This document shows positions 1 through 6,625 of a stretch of 10,319 nucleotides of DNA, in pieces (the stretch's first letter is position 1; each line of letters begins with the position of its first letter). The position numbers and the translations under genes are program-made. The stretch is from Bacillota bacterium (GTDB taxonomy: Bacteria; Bacillota; Clostridia; Christensenellales; Aristaeellaceae): NCBI GenBank assembly GCA_023435435.1, contig JAEYRW010000189.1, forward strand, positions 1 through 10,319, written 5' to 3'. The notes below the pieces were generated by a model. It was not told the DNA's origin, did no database searches, and saw only the letters and a list, made by a program, of their open reading frames with translations.

Positions 1-111
1 ACAATAGCTGGAGGGCTCCACCTGTTCCCATCCCGAACACAGAAGTTAAGCCTCCATACGCTGATGGTACTTGGCTGGCAACGGCCCGGGAGAGTAGGTA
101 GTCGCCGGATT
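1..111 (+). rRNA. rrf: 5S ribosomal RNA (5' end cut off by window edge)
   Basis: The conserved 5S core is plain to read: CCCATCCCGAACACAGAAG followed by TTAAGCCTCCA near position 50, GATGGTACTTGG at 63-74, and GGGAGAGTAGGTAGTCGCCGG at the 3' end. The 3' strand of helix I (GTCGCCGGATT) has no partner inside the window. About 9-10 nucleotides at the 5' end therefore lie upstream of position 1. The gene is probably the last of a 16S-23S-5S operon, and a strong terminator follows directly. The exact 3' end is estimated from helix I and could be off by two or three bases. Confidence 0.96.
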
Positions 112-118
112 CAATTAG

Positions 119-151
119 AGGAGAAGAGAAATCTTCTCCTTTTTCCTTTTT
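119..151 (+). terminator. Intrinsic terminator of the rRNA operon
   Basis: AGGAGAAGA (119-127) pairs perfectly with TCTTCTCCT (132-140) around a GAAA tetraloop, giving a 9-bp stem. It is followed by TTTTTCCTTTTT. It lies just 3' of the 5S gene and no other gene intervenes, so it should end the rRNA transcript. Confidence 0.93.
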
Positions 152-202
152 GGCGCGCCGGAGGGAAAGATGATTTGGGGGCGGGCGTGCCGAGAGATCC
201 GG

Positions 203-232
203 TTGTCCGCGCGCGGCTGGGTGTGCTATAAT
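203..232 (+). promoter_or_regulatory. Sigma-A promoter for the UxaA-family dehydratase
   Basis: A perfect -10 box TATAAT lies at 227-232, preceded by TG at 224-225 (extended -10). TTGTCC at 203-208 fits the -35 box with 18-bp spacing. Transcription should begin near 239. The start codon is at 268, with a GTGAGGA ribosome site at about 256-262. No operator-like repeat is evident around the boxes. Confidence 0.8.
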
Positions 233-267
233 GCGTTCAGGAATTTGCGGAAACGGGTGAGGACAGC

Positions 268-1737
268 ATGGCGGAATTGATTCGGATTCATCCGTCGGAT
301 GACGTGGCGGTGGCGATTTTTGGCCTGCGTGCAGGCGCGGTCATTGACGGTCTGCCTGTGCGCGACGACGTGCCCTTCGGCCATAAAATCGCCCTTAGAG
401 ACATTCCCATGGGTGCGGATATTTTAAAATACGGCGTCCCCATTGCGTGCGCGACGCAAGATATCCACGCGGGCGAGCACGTGCACAGCCACAACGCGCG
501 GACGCGGCTTTCCGGCAAGGGGGGATATTCGTACCACCCTGTTCTTCACGGCGGCGGAGGTATCGCCCCCGCTTTTTTTCAGGGCTATGAGCGCGCGGAC
601 GGCTCCGTGGGCGTGCGCAACGAGGTGTGGATCGTGCCCACTGTGGGCTGCGTCAACGACGTGGCGCGCCTGGCGGCTGCGGAGGCGAACCGGCTTTTCG
701 CGGGTCAGATGGACGGCGTATATGTCCTTGCGCACAACATGGGCTGCAGTCAGCTCGGCGGCGATCTCGCAAACACGCAGAAGCTGCTGGCGGGGCTTGT
801 GCGCCACCCAAACGCGGCAGGGGTGCTCGTTTTGAGCCTCGGCTGCGAGAACAACAATCTGGAAGAATTCCGCCCTGCACTGGGCGACTGCGACCCCGAC
901 CGCGTGAAGTTTCTCGTCTGTCAGGACGCGGCCGACGAAATCGCGGAGGCGGTCTCGTTGCTCGCCGCGCTCTGCGCCCGGGCGGCGGATGCCCGCCGCG
1001 TGCCCGTTCCTGTCTCGAAGCTGACCGTCGGGATGAAATGCGGCGGATCGGATGCGTTTTCGGGCATCACGGCCAATCCGCTGTGTGGACGCGTCTCCGA
1101 CCGCCTGACGGCGATGGGCGGCGCGGCAATCCTCACCGAGGTGCCGGAGATGTTCGGCGCGGAGGCGAGCCTCATGGCCCGGGCGGAAAGCGGGACCGTC
1201 TTCGGGGACATTGCGCGCATGATCGACGGCTTCAAGGATTATCTTCTCCGCCACGGCGAGCCGATTTCTGAAAATCCCTCGCCGGGCAACCGCGCGGGCG
1301 GCATTACGACCCTTGAGGAAAAGTCCCTGGGCTGTGTCCAGAAGGGCGGCAGCGCGCCGGTGACAAAGGTACTGGATTTCGGCGAACGCGCGGTTTCGGG
1401 CGGGCTCAACCTCCTGAACGGGCCGGGAAACGATCCGGTCTCCTGCACAAACCTTGTCGCCTCCGGCGCACAGATCATCCTGTTCACCACGGGCCGGGGC
1501 AATCCCTTCGGCGCACCCGTTCCGACCATTAAAATCGCCTCCAATTCCCCCCTCGCGCGAAAAAAACCCAATTGGATCGATTTTGACGCGGGCCGCGTCC
1601 TTGAGGACGGTCTCGACGCACTCTCCGACACCTTCTTTCAATTCGTGCTTGATACCGTCTCCGGCCGCACGCGCACCCAAAACGAGCGCCGTGGATTCCG
1701 CGAAATTTCAATCTTTCACGACGGTGTGACGCTGTGA
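268..1737 (+). CDS. uxaA: Altronate dehydratase-like protein (UxaA/GarD family)
   Basis: This is a 489-aa full-length member of the UxaA/GarD dehydratase family. The best-fitting reaction is D-altronate to 2-keto-3-deoxy-D-gluconate plus water in hexuronate catabolism, in the cytoplasm. Residues 1-85 form a SAF-type N-terminal domain (HVHSHN at 71-76). The catalytic part carries the family signatures GYERADGSVGVRNEV (106-120), HNMGCSQLGGD (156-166), LGCENNN (191-197), GMKCGGSDAFSGITANP (255-271), a conserved-looking Cys356, and TTGRGNPFG (407-414). Family members use a divalent metal such as Fe or Mn. The length is normal for a SAF plus C-terminal fusion. The start is fixed by GTGAGGA six bases upstream and a consensus promoter. 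The gene is alone: no UxaB, UxaC, KdgK or transporter is adjacent. The substrate (altronate, galactarate or a related sugar acid) is therefore not settled, and the symbol is provisional. Confidence 0.88.
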   Translation: MAELIRIHPSDDVAVAIFGLRAGAVIDGLPVRDDVPFGHKIALRDIPMGADILKYGVPIACATQDIHAGEHVHSHNARTRLSGKGGYSYHPVLHGGGGIAPAFFQGYERADGSVGVRNEVWIVPTVGCVNDVARLAAAEANRLFAGQMDGVYVLAHNMGCSQLGGDLANTQKLLAGLVRHPNAAGVLVLSLGCENNNLEEFRPALGDCDPDRVKFLVCQDAADEIAEAVSLLAALCARAADARRVPVPVSKLTVGMKCGGSDAFSGITANPLCGRVSDRLTAMGGAAILTEVPEMFGAEASLMARAESGTVFGDIARMIDGFKDYLLRHGEPISENPSPGNRAGGITTLEEKSLGCVQKGGSAPVTKVLDFGERAVSGGLNLLNGPGNDPVSCTNLVASGAQIILFTTGRGNPFGAPVPTIKIASNSPLARKKPNWIDFDAGRVLEDGLDALSDTFFQFVLDTVSGRTRTQNERRGFREISIFHDGVTL

Positions 1738-1751
1738 GGGAGGGGGGGACG

Positions 1752-1798
1752 CCGAGGGCGCTGCCCTCGGGCTTCCGCGCGAGGGACAATGCCCCTTG
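1752..1798. repeat. Possible dispersed two-hairpin intergenic repeat
   Basis: CCGAGGGC (1752-1759) pairs with GCCCTCGG (1763-1770) around a GCT loop. A second hairpin, CGAGGG (1780-1785) with CCCTTG (1793-1798, one G-U pair), follows ten bases later. Neither has a T tract, so they are not typical terminators. From memory, paired G-rich then C-rich hairpins of the form GGGCGCTGCCC...AGGGGC..GCCCCTTGA recur between genes in many high-GC Clostridia. Only one copy is present here, so repeat status is inferred. Confidence 0.4.
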
Positions 1799-1844
1799 AG
1801 AATCCCAGACAGGAGAATTAATTCTAGATTCGTTCGTCGGATCG

Positions 1845-1871
1845 GTCGGGGGTCCAGCCCAGACTTTTTTT
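1845..1871 (+). terminator. Intrinsic terminator downstream of uxaA
   Basis: GTCGGGG (1845-1851) pairs with CCCAGAC (1858-1864) around a six-base loop, with one internal G-A mismatch. Seven consecutive T residues follow at 1865-1871. It lies 108 bases after the uxaA stop codon and 83 bases before the next promoter, so it plausibly ends the uxaA message. Confidence 0.65.
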
Positions 1872-1953
1872 CGGTGCGGGCATGCGCCAAAACCAAATTC
1901 GGCGGCGCGGGAGCGCAAAGGCGCCCCCCTCGCCGTTCTTTCGAGTTCGCGCC

Positions 1954-1982
1954 TTGACAACTCGCTCGATTTTTTCTATAAT
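1954..1982 (+). promoter_or_regulatory. Consensus sigma-A promoter for the mutS2-like gene and its leader
   Basis: TTGACA (1954-1959) and TATAAT (1977-1982) are both perfect matches to the sigma-A consensus, with the ideal 17-bp spacing. Transcription should start near 1989. This gives a 5' leader of roughly 210 nucleotides before the likely mutS2 start at 2200. A promoter this strong on a housekeeping-type gene is consistent with control being exerted afterwards, in the leader. Confidence 0.92.
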
Positions 1983-2011
1983 GGTGTCAATCTAAAATGG
2001 GGGAGTGAAGT

Positions 2012-2029
2012 ATGTCGGTCAGCTGCTAG
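2012..2029 (+). CDS. Putative five-codon leader peptide (MSVSC)
   Basis: ATG TCG GTC AGC TGC TAG encodes Met-Ser-Val-Ser-Cys. It starts about 23 nucleotides after the predicted transcription start. A strong ribosome site, GGGGGAG at 1999-2005, lies six bases before the ATG, which is near-ideal spacing. Its last codons (CAGCTGC, 2020-2026) can pair with GCGGCTG at 2127-2133, which overlaps the 5' arm of the downstream terminator. A ribosome here would therefore affect RNA folding. Translation is inferred from the ribosome site alone; an ORF this short can arise by chance. Confidence 0.45.
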   Translation: MSVSC

Positions 2030-2153
2030 GTGAATGAGGTGCGAGTGCCCGTCTTTGCATGGGCGCTGTTGTTGTACCTTCGCCGGTGGCGGCCCGCTTC
2101 ACGGCCTCTTTCACAGGGGGACGTCTGCGGCTGCGCGATTCGCGGCCTTTTTT
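2020..2153 (+). promoter_or_regulatory. Attenuator or riboswitch-like structured leader
   Basis: The closing helix pairs GTGAATGAGG (2030-2039) with CCTCTTTCAC (2105-2114): nine pairs and one T-T mismatch. Inside it are a 9-bp hairpin, 2044-2052 with 2059-2067, and a small CGCC/GGCG hairpin near 2081-2090. Outside it, CAGCTGC (2020-2026) can pair with GCGGCTG (2127-2133), seven pairs including one G-U. That outer pairing is mutually exclusive with the terminator at 2129-2153 and would act as an antiterminator. The class is not recognised: no T-box, M-box, TPP, cobalamin or other common signature was found. Structures were derived by hand, without energy calculation. Confidence 0.55.
2129..2153 (+). 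terminator. Intrinsic terminator inside the mutS2 leader
   Basis: GGCTGCG (2129-2135) pairs with CGCGGCC (2141-2147, one U-G pair) around a five-base loop, directly followed by six T residues (2148-2153). GGACG (2119-2123) and CGTCC (2156-2160) flank it and could extend the fold. It lies between the promoter and the mutS2 start codon with no full gene before it. This is the expected position for a premature terminator controlling read-through. Confidence 0.75.
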
Positions 2154-2199
2154 GTCGTCCGCCGGCGCGGATCCCATAAAAATAAGGATGTGCGCTCAA

Positions 2200-4134
2200 A
2201 TGTTTGATCGAATCGATCTGGAAGTCCTCGAATATCCCGTGATTCTCGGCATGCTAGCCGATCTGACCCGCACCCCTGCCGCGCGCGAAAGGGCGCTTTC
2301 GCTGATGCCCATGGAGGACGCGGACACCGTCACCCGGGCGCTTGCCCAGACAGATTCTGCCCGCAAGGTGTTCGAGGCGATGGGGGACGCGCCCATCCAC
2401 TCGCTGAAAAACCTTGATACCCTGGAAGACAAACTGCGGCTGGGCGAGGTGCTCACTGCCGCGGAACTCATCGCCGTGGGCAGCTTTCTCAACCACTGCC
2501 GCCTTCTGCGCGTTTATCTCAAGCGCGCGTTCAGCGTCGATCCCCTCGTTCCCGCCATGGGCATGAGCGTCGAGCCGCTGGACGAACTCCGGCACGAAAT
2601 CGAGCGCTGCTTTCGGGGCGAGACCCTCGACGACCGCGCGAGCCCGCGCCTCCATTCCATCCGCATGGACATGGAAAGGACCGCCGCCCGGGTCAAAGAG
2701 AAGCTCTCCTCCATGCTGCGCGCCCACCCCGAATGGTATCAGGAGAGTTTTTACAGCATGCGCGGCAGGCGCTACGTGCTGCCCGTGCGGCGCGACTGCC
2801 AGAAGATGGTGCGCGGCGCGGCGCTCGATTTGTCGGCCAGCGGCCAGACGGTGTTCATGGAGCCCGAGGCGGTGTCCGCGCTCACCACCGAGCTCGACCG
2901 GCTCGAAATCGACGAATCCAACGAGGAAATCCGCATTCTGGCGGAGCTTTCCGCCATGGTCGCTTCGGCGCAGGGACAGATCAAAATCAACCGGGAATCC
3001 ATGGAGACGCTTGACTTCATCTTCGCCCGGGGACGTCTCGCCAGCGGGATGAAGTGCGGGGACGTGTCGGTTACGAAGGCGCTGTCGTTGAGCCTCGAAT
3101 CCGCGCGCCACCCCCTTTTGGGGGACGCCGCCGTGCCCATGTCACTCATCCTCGGCGGACGGACGCGCGCGCTGGTCATCACCGGCCCCAACACAGGTGG
3201 AAAGACAGTCTCCATTAAGACCGCGGGTCTCCTGTGCGCCATGGCGCTCTCCGGGCTTGAGATTCCGGCGGCGCGCGCTACGATCCCCCTTCTCTCCGGC
3301 ATCTACGCGGACATCGGAGACGGCCAGTCCGTGAGCCAGAACCTTTCGACCTTCTCAGCACATATGAAGCGGGTGGTGCGGATTCTGAATCTGGCCGGGC
3401 CGCGGGCGCTTGTGCTTCTGGACGAGGTGGGCAGCGGCACCGATCCGCAGGAGGGCATGGGCCTTGCGGTGGCCATCCTGCGGGAGCTCGGGCGGGCCAA
3501 GTGCCTTCTCATGGCGACGTCCCATTATCCGGAGCTCAAGCGCTTTGCCGCCACCGCCGAGGGATTTTTGAACGCGCGCATGACGTTCGACCGCGCCACG
3601 CTCACGCCCACCTATCATCTGGAGCCGGGCGAAGCGGGGGAAAGCTGCGCGCTGGACATCGCCCGCCGCCTGGGCATGCCCCTTCGGCTGCTGGACGAGG
3701 CGCGGGACGCCGCGTACCCCGACGGCATGCATCCGGTTCCTTCCGCGCCCGTTCACGAGGCCCAGAAGCCGGAACCCGAACCCGCGCGGGAAGCGCCGAC
3801 GGACCCCGAAGAACCCTCTGTGCCGGCGGAACCCAAAGAACTGGTCTTTCAACCCGGCGACCGCGTGCGCGTGCCGTTTATGAACTGCTTTGCGACGGTG
3901 GTCTTGCCGCCCAACGCACGGGGCGAGCTGCTCGTTCGGGTCAGGGACAAGAATGTGCTCGTGAACCAAAAGCGCGTGCAGGCGTTTTTGGACAAGGGGG
4001 CGCTCTACCCAGGTGCGGACTACGACCTCGACATCGTGCTCGACAGCTGGGAAAACCGGAAAAAGCGCAAGCAAATCGATAAGGGCAAGGCGGGCGTGGC
4101 CGTCGACGCGCGGCCGGAGAACCGGCGGAGCTGA
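2200..4134 (+). CDS. MutS2-family ATPase lacking the Smr nuclease domain
   Basis: This is a 644-aa MutS2-like protein. MutS2 proteins act on branched DNA or collided ribosomes, depending on species; this paralogue's role is unknown. An N-terminal lever/clamp region (1-300) resembles MutS2. The ATPase core has Walker A GPNTGGKT (329-336), the DGQSVSQNLSTFSAHM segment (374-389), Walker B LVLLDEVGSGTDP (404-416) and SHYPEL (441-446). Classical MutS2 is near 780 aa with a coiled coil and a C-terminal Smr nuclease. Here a Pro/Glu-rich linker (about 511-546) leads to a KOW/SH3-like segment (547-597) and a basic tail (DSWENRKKRKQ), with no Smr domain. The start at 2200 is chosen because AAGGA (2184-2188) precedes it and homology begins at MFDRIDLEVLEY. 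An in-frame ATG at 2188 is possible, while one at 2059 lies inside a leader hairpin. A consensus promoter and an attenuator-like leader precede the gene. Confidence 0.85.
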   Translation: MFDRIDLEVLEYPVILGMLADLTRTPAARERALSLMPMEDADTVTRALAQTDSARKVFEAMGDAPIHSLKNLDTLEDKLRLGEVLTAAELIAVGSFLNHCRLLRVYLKRAFSVDPLVPAMGMSVEPLDELRHEIERCFRGETLDDRASPRLHSIRMDMERTAARVKEKLSSMLRAHPEWYQESFYSMRGRRYVLPVRRDCQKMVRGAALDLSASGQTVFMEPEAVSALTTELDRLEIDESNEEIRILAELSAMVASAQGQIKINRESMETLDFIFARGRLASGMKCGDVSVTKALSLSLESARHPLLGDAAVPMSLILGGRTRALVITGPNTGGKTVSIKTAGLLCAMALSGLEIPAARATIPLLSGIYADIGDGQSVSQNLSTFSAHMKRVVRILNLAGPRALVLLDEVGSGTDPQEGMGLAVAILRELGRAKCLLMATSHYPELKRFAATAEGFLNARMTFDRATLTPTYHLEPGEAGESCALDIARRLGMPLRLLDEARDAAYPDGMHPVPSAPVHEAQKPEPEPAREAPTDPEEPSVPAEPKELVFQPGDRVRVPFMNCFATVVLPPNARGELLVRVRDKNVLVNQKRVQAFLDKGALYPGADYDLDIVLDSWENRKKRKQIDKGKAGVAVDARPENRRS

Positions 4135-4171
4135 CGAAGGGCGCGGGTGCAAAGGCAATGGCGTTGGTATG

Positions 4172-4200
4172 TTGAATGCTTCCAATTTTTGTGATATAAT
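4172..4200 (+). promoter_or_regulatory. Sigma-A promoter for the HTH-kinase operon
   Basis: TTGAAT (4172-4177) and a perfect TATAAT (4195-4200) are spaced by 17 bp. TG at 4192-4193 adds an extended -10 element. Transcription should start near 4207, only about 20 bases before the ATG at 4227. The ribosome site GGAGG lies at 4215-4219. No terminator was seen between the mutS2 stop and this promoter, so some read-through is possible. Confidence 0.88.
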
Positions 4201-4226
4201 TCGACCAAAATAATGGAGGCGCCAAA

Positions 4227-4685
4227 ATGTCGGACGGACACGCACTCGATACCAAATTGCTGATGCGCCTTTTGCGCGAAAACGCCAATTTTGATGAATT
4301 TCTGACCAGCAGCGGAAGCGCGGTGAACAATCCCACGTTGCCCGTCTGCCTCCTCCGGCACCTGAATGCGGCGAACAAGAGCGTCGCGCAGGTTGCGGAA
4401 GCCTCGATGCTCAGCCAATCCTTCGCCTATCAGGTGTTCAGCGGCATCCGGAAGCCGGGCAGGAACGCGCTCATCAGCATCGCGCTGGCACTCGGCCTCA
4501 GCGTCGAAAGCACCCAGCGACTGCTCGTCGTCGCGCAAAAGGGGGAACTCTATCCCCGCGTGCGCCGGGACGCGGCAATCCTGTTCGCCATCGAGCGCGG
4601 TTATTCGCTCTCGCAAACGGAGGATCTGCTCCAATCCGCGGGCGAGGCGTCTCTTTTATCCCGGACATACCGGGATTCGTTCTGA
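4227..4685 (+). CDS. Small helix-turn-helix (XRE-like) protein preceding a kinase
   Basis: This is a 152-aa protein. Residues 38-100 read as an XRE/Cro-like helical DNA-binding fold: LLRHLNAANKSVAQVAEAS, then a turn, SQSFAYQVFSGIRKPGRN, then ALISIALALGLSVESTQRLL. The remainder (101-152) is helical and carries no recognised domain. The start is set by GGAGG seven bases upstream. Its stop overlaps the next gene's ATG by one base (TGATG), so the two are probably translationally coupled. The pairing suggests that the membrane kinase controls this protein, or that it controls transcription of the pair; that is inference from position. HTH membership is read from the sequence pattern and no specific family is claimed. 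No operator-like inverted repeat was spotted around its promoter. Confidence 0.75.
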   Translation: MSDGHALDTKLLMRLLRENANFDEFLTSSGSAVNNPTLPVCLLRHLNAANKSVAQVAEASMLSQSFAYQVFSGIRKPGRNALISIALALGLSVESTQRLLVVAQKGELYPRVRRDAAILFAIERGYSLSQTEDLLQSAGEASLLSRTYRDSF

Positions 4686-6589
4686 TGGACGCCGCGTCTT
4701 TTCTCGCCGCGTACAAAGACGCGCAGTCAGGCTTTGCGGTTCCCGCCTCCCTTTCAGGCCGGTTTCAGCTGGTTTCCTGTCTGAAGCACGCGCCCCAGTC
4801 CCAAGTCTATCTTCTGACCGGCGCGGACGGCGCGCCGTACATCCTGCGCGTGACGCCCGCGGCGTCTTACGATCGCCTTCTGCGCGAACATCTCACCCTT
4901 CGGCGGCTGCATGATCCCGCTTTTCCGCATCCCGTGGCCTGCTTCCGGGAGGGGGACAGGGCGTACCTGATCCGCGAATACGTCCCCGGGACGCCTCTTT
5001 CGGAGCTTGTGGAAAACGGCGATCCCATGTCCCCGGCCCGGGCGGCGAAATTCGCCCGGGAAATTTGCGCCGTCCTCGAAAAACTCCACGCCCTCGACCC
5101 GCCCGTCATTCACCGCGACATCAAGCCCCACAACTTCATAATGACGCCGGAGGGGAAACTGCGCCTGGTGGACCTGGACGCCGCCGCCGAATACCGGCCG
5201 GAAAGCTGGCTCGACACGGTGGTCATGGGCACCGCCGCCACCGCCGCGCCGGAACAGTTCGGCTTTAAGAGGTGCGACATGCGCACGGATGTCTACGGCG
5301 TGGGCATGCTGATGGTGTTTCTCATGACGGGCGATTATGATCCGCGCGCCTTTTTCAAGGCGCCCCTTTCCCGCGCGCCCCGGCGGATCGTGAAAAAGTG
5401 CCTGCGCTTTGACCCGGAGATGCGCTATCCCACCATGGCGCGCCTTTCCCGCGCGCTGGCGCGCTGGCAAAAGGGTTGGAGGGCGTTGCCCGTGGCCGTT
5501 TCATTGGCGCTGGTGCTGGCCATGTGCGCGTACGGCCTGCATGCGTGGCGGGGGCAGATCTGGCACGCCGTCGCGGAATACACGGTGGCCGCGTCCCGGG
5601 AGGAATATGTGTTTTTTTCACCCCTGGTGGAGAAGGCCGTCCGTCTCCAGCTCGACCGGCCCACGGGCCGCGTTTCGATGGAGGATTTGCAAAAAATCAC
5701 CAAGATTTTCATTTGCGGAAACGACGTATACAAGGACGCGGACGAGCTGTGGACGGAGGGGGACGAGCTCCATCTGGACAATGTGCTGTACGAGGGGAGC
5801 GGCACCGTCGGCGATTTGTCCGACCTCAAGAACATGCCGAATCTCAAGGAAATCGGCCTTTCGCGGCTGGGGCTGAGCGACCTGTCGCCGTTGGTCGGGC
5901 TTCATCCCACGGCGCTTTATCTGGCGGGAAATGGGATCGAAAACCTCATTGAAATCTCGAAGATCGGGAGCCTCGAAACCCTCGACCTCTCGGACAATCC
6001 CATGAGCGGACTTCTGTGCATCGAAAGCCTGACCAATCTCAAAACGCTGGACATCGGCGCGACAAACGTGCAGGAGTTCAGTCCGCTTCTCGAAATCAAC
6101 CTGGAATCTCTCGACGCCTTTGACATGCTCCAGTCCCCCGACCTGAGCGCGCTTCCCGCCATGACCACGCTGAAAACATTCTGTTCGAACAATCTGACCC
6201 CGGATCAGTGGGCGCCCCTCACCGGGATGACTTGGCTGGAGGGACTGACGCTGAACGACTGCGGCGTGACGGACATCTCGTTCCTCAATGATTTCAAGCA
6301 GTTGGTCTGGCTGAACTTTCACAACAACCCGATTTCCTCCCTCGAACCGCTCAGGGACAATCAAACGCTCGTCTACATCGGCATGGACAACATTGGCCTG
6401 CCCGATCTCTCCGTTTTCGCCACCATGCCGAATCTTGTACAGCTCGGCATCCGCTGGAATTCCAATGCCGACCTCTCGGCCCTCGACGACATGCCCAAGC
6501 TTGAGCTGCTGTTTATATCGACGGACATGCTCCCGAACCTCCCCCATCCTGTGGAGGAATGCCCCTTCACGGTGGATTGGTGCGACTGA
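4685..6589 (+). CDS. Membrane Ser/Thr protein kinase-like receptor with extracytoplasmic leucine-rich repeats
   Basis: This is a 634-aa protein in three parts. A Hanks-type kinase domain (about 27-260) has the catalytic loop HRDIKPHN (143-150), a candidate alpha-C Glu68, APEQFG (188-193), TDVYGVG (201-207) and Arg247 in a DPEMRY motif. One membrane helix lies at about 268-286. An extracytoplasmic region follows, with roughly 11 SDS22-like leucine-rich repeats of 21-22 residues from about 386 to 620. The ATP site is unusual: the Gly-rich loop has no glycines (LKHAPQSQVY, 33-42), the VAIK lysine position appears to be Arg55 (YILRV), and DFG reads DLD (163-165). HRD, the metal-binding Asn150 and Asp163 are kept. 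It may be a weak kinase or a pseudokinase that senses a ligand through the repeats. It overlaps the HTH gene by one base and ends at a shared terminator. Partner and ligand are unknown. Confidence 0.86.
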   Translation: MDAASFLAAYKDAQSGFAVPASLSGRFQLVSCLKHAPQSQVYLLTGADGAPYILRVTPAASYDRLLREHLTLRRLHDPAFPHPVACFREGDRAYLIREYVPGTPLSELVENGDPMSPARAAKFAREICAVLEKLHALDPPVIHRDIKPHNFIMTPEGKLRLVDLDAAAEYRPESWLDTVVMGTAATAAPEQFGFKRCDMRTDVYGVGMLMVFLMTGDYDPRAFFKAPLSRAPRRIVKKCLRFDPEMRYPTMARLSRALARWQKGWRALPVAVSLALVLAMCAYGLHAWRGQIWHAVAEYTVAASREEYVFFSPLVEKAVRLQLDRPTGRVSMEDLQKITKIFICGNDVYKDADELWTEGDELHLDNVLYEGSGTVGDLSDLKNMPNLKEIGLSRLGLSDLSPLVGLHPTALYLAGNGIENLIEISKIGSLETLDLSDNPMSGLLCIESLTNLKTLDIGATNVQEFSPLLEINLESLDAFDMLQSPDLSALPAMTTLKTFCSNNLTPDQWAPLTGMTWLEGLTLNDCGVTDISFLNDFKQLVWLNFHNNPISSLEPLRDNQTLVYIGMDNIGLPDLSVFATMPNLVQLGIRWNSNADLSALDDMPKLELLFISTDMLPNLPHPVEECPFTVDWCD

Positions 6590-6592
6590 CGA

Positions 6593-6625
6593 AAACCCCG
6601 CGCCGGACGTTCCGGCGCGGGGTTT
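6593..6625. terminator. Bidirectional terminator between convergent operons
   Basis: AAACCCCGCGCCGGA (6593-6607) and TCCGGCGCGGGGTTT (6611-6625) form a perfect 15-bp stem around a CGT loop. T residues follow the G-rich arm on both strands (TTT on plus, TTTT on minus). It sits four bases after the kinase stop. On the other strand it shares one base with the vanX-like stop (6625-6627), so it serves both units. Confidence 0.88.

Noticed and set aside
424..1680. Long open frame on the minus strand opposite uxaA (also 2254-3111, 3355-4245, 5618-6628 and 9270-10304)
   Set aside because: These are antisense shadows produced by high-GC codon bias. Their Arg/His/Ala-rich translations show no domain and they have no ribosome sites.
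1814..1825. Perfect 12-bp palindrome AGAATTAATTCT, considered as an operator
   Set aside because: It lies between the uxaA stop and its terminator, 129 bases upstream of the mutS2 -35 box, with no second copy. It is short enough to be chance.
1529..1960. Minus-strand ORF across the uxaA-mutS2 intergenic region
   Set aside because: It covers the terminator, hairpins and promoter region, and its low-complexity translation is typical of intergenic repeats read as protein.
2027..2114. M-box (magnesium) riboswitch, because TAGGTGA resembles the start of that motif
   Set aside because: The resemblance is limited to a few bases. The conserved GACGCC and AATGGGTCAACAG parts of the M-box are absent, and the downstream gene is not a magnesium transporter.
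2059..2199. 47-residue N-terminal extension of the MutS2-like ORF from an ATG at 2059
   Set aside because: The ATG lies inside the 9-bp leader hairpin without a ribosome site, and the extension crosses the intrinsic terminator. It has no resemblance to MutS2, whose homology begins at 2200.
4227..6589. HTH-kinase pair as a known phage-defence system
   Set aside because: No nuclease, toxin, phage gene or defence-island neighbour is present, and LRR receptor kinases are not diagnostic of defence in bacteria.
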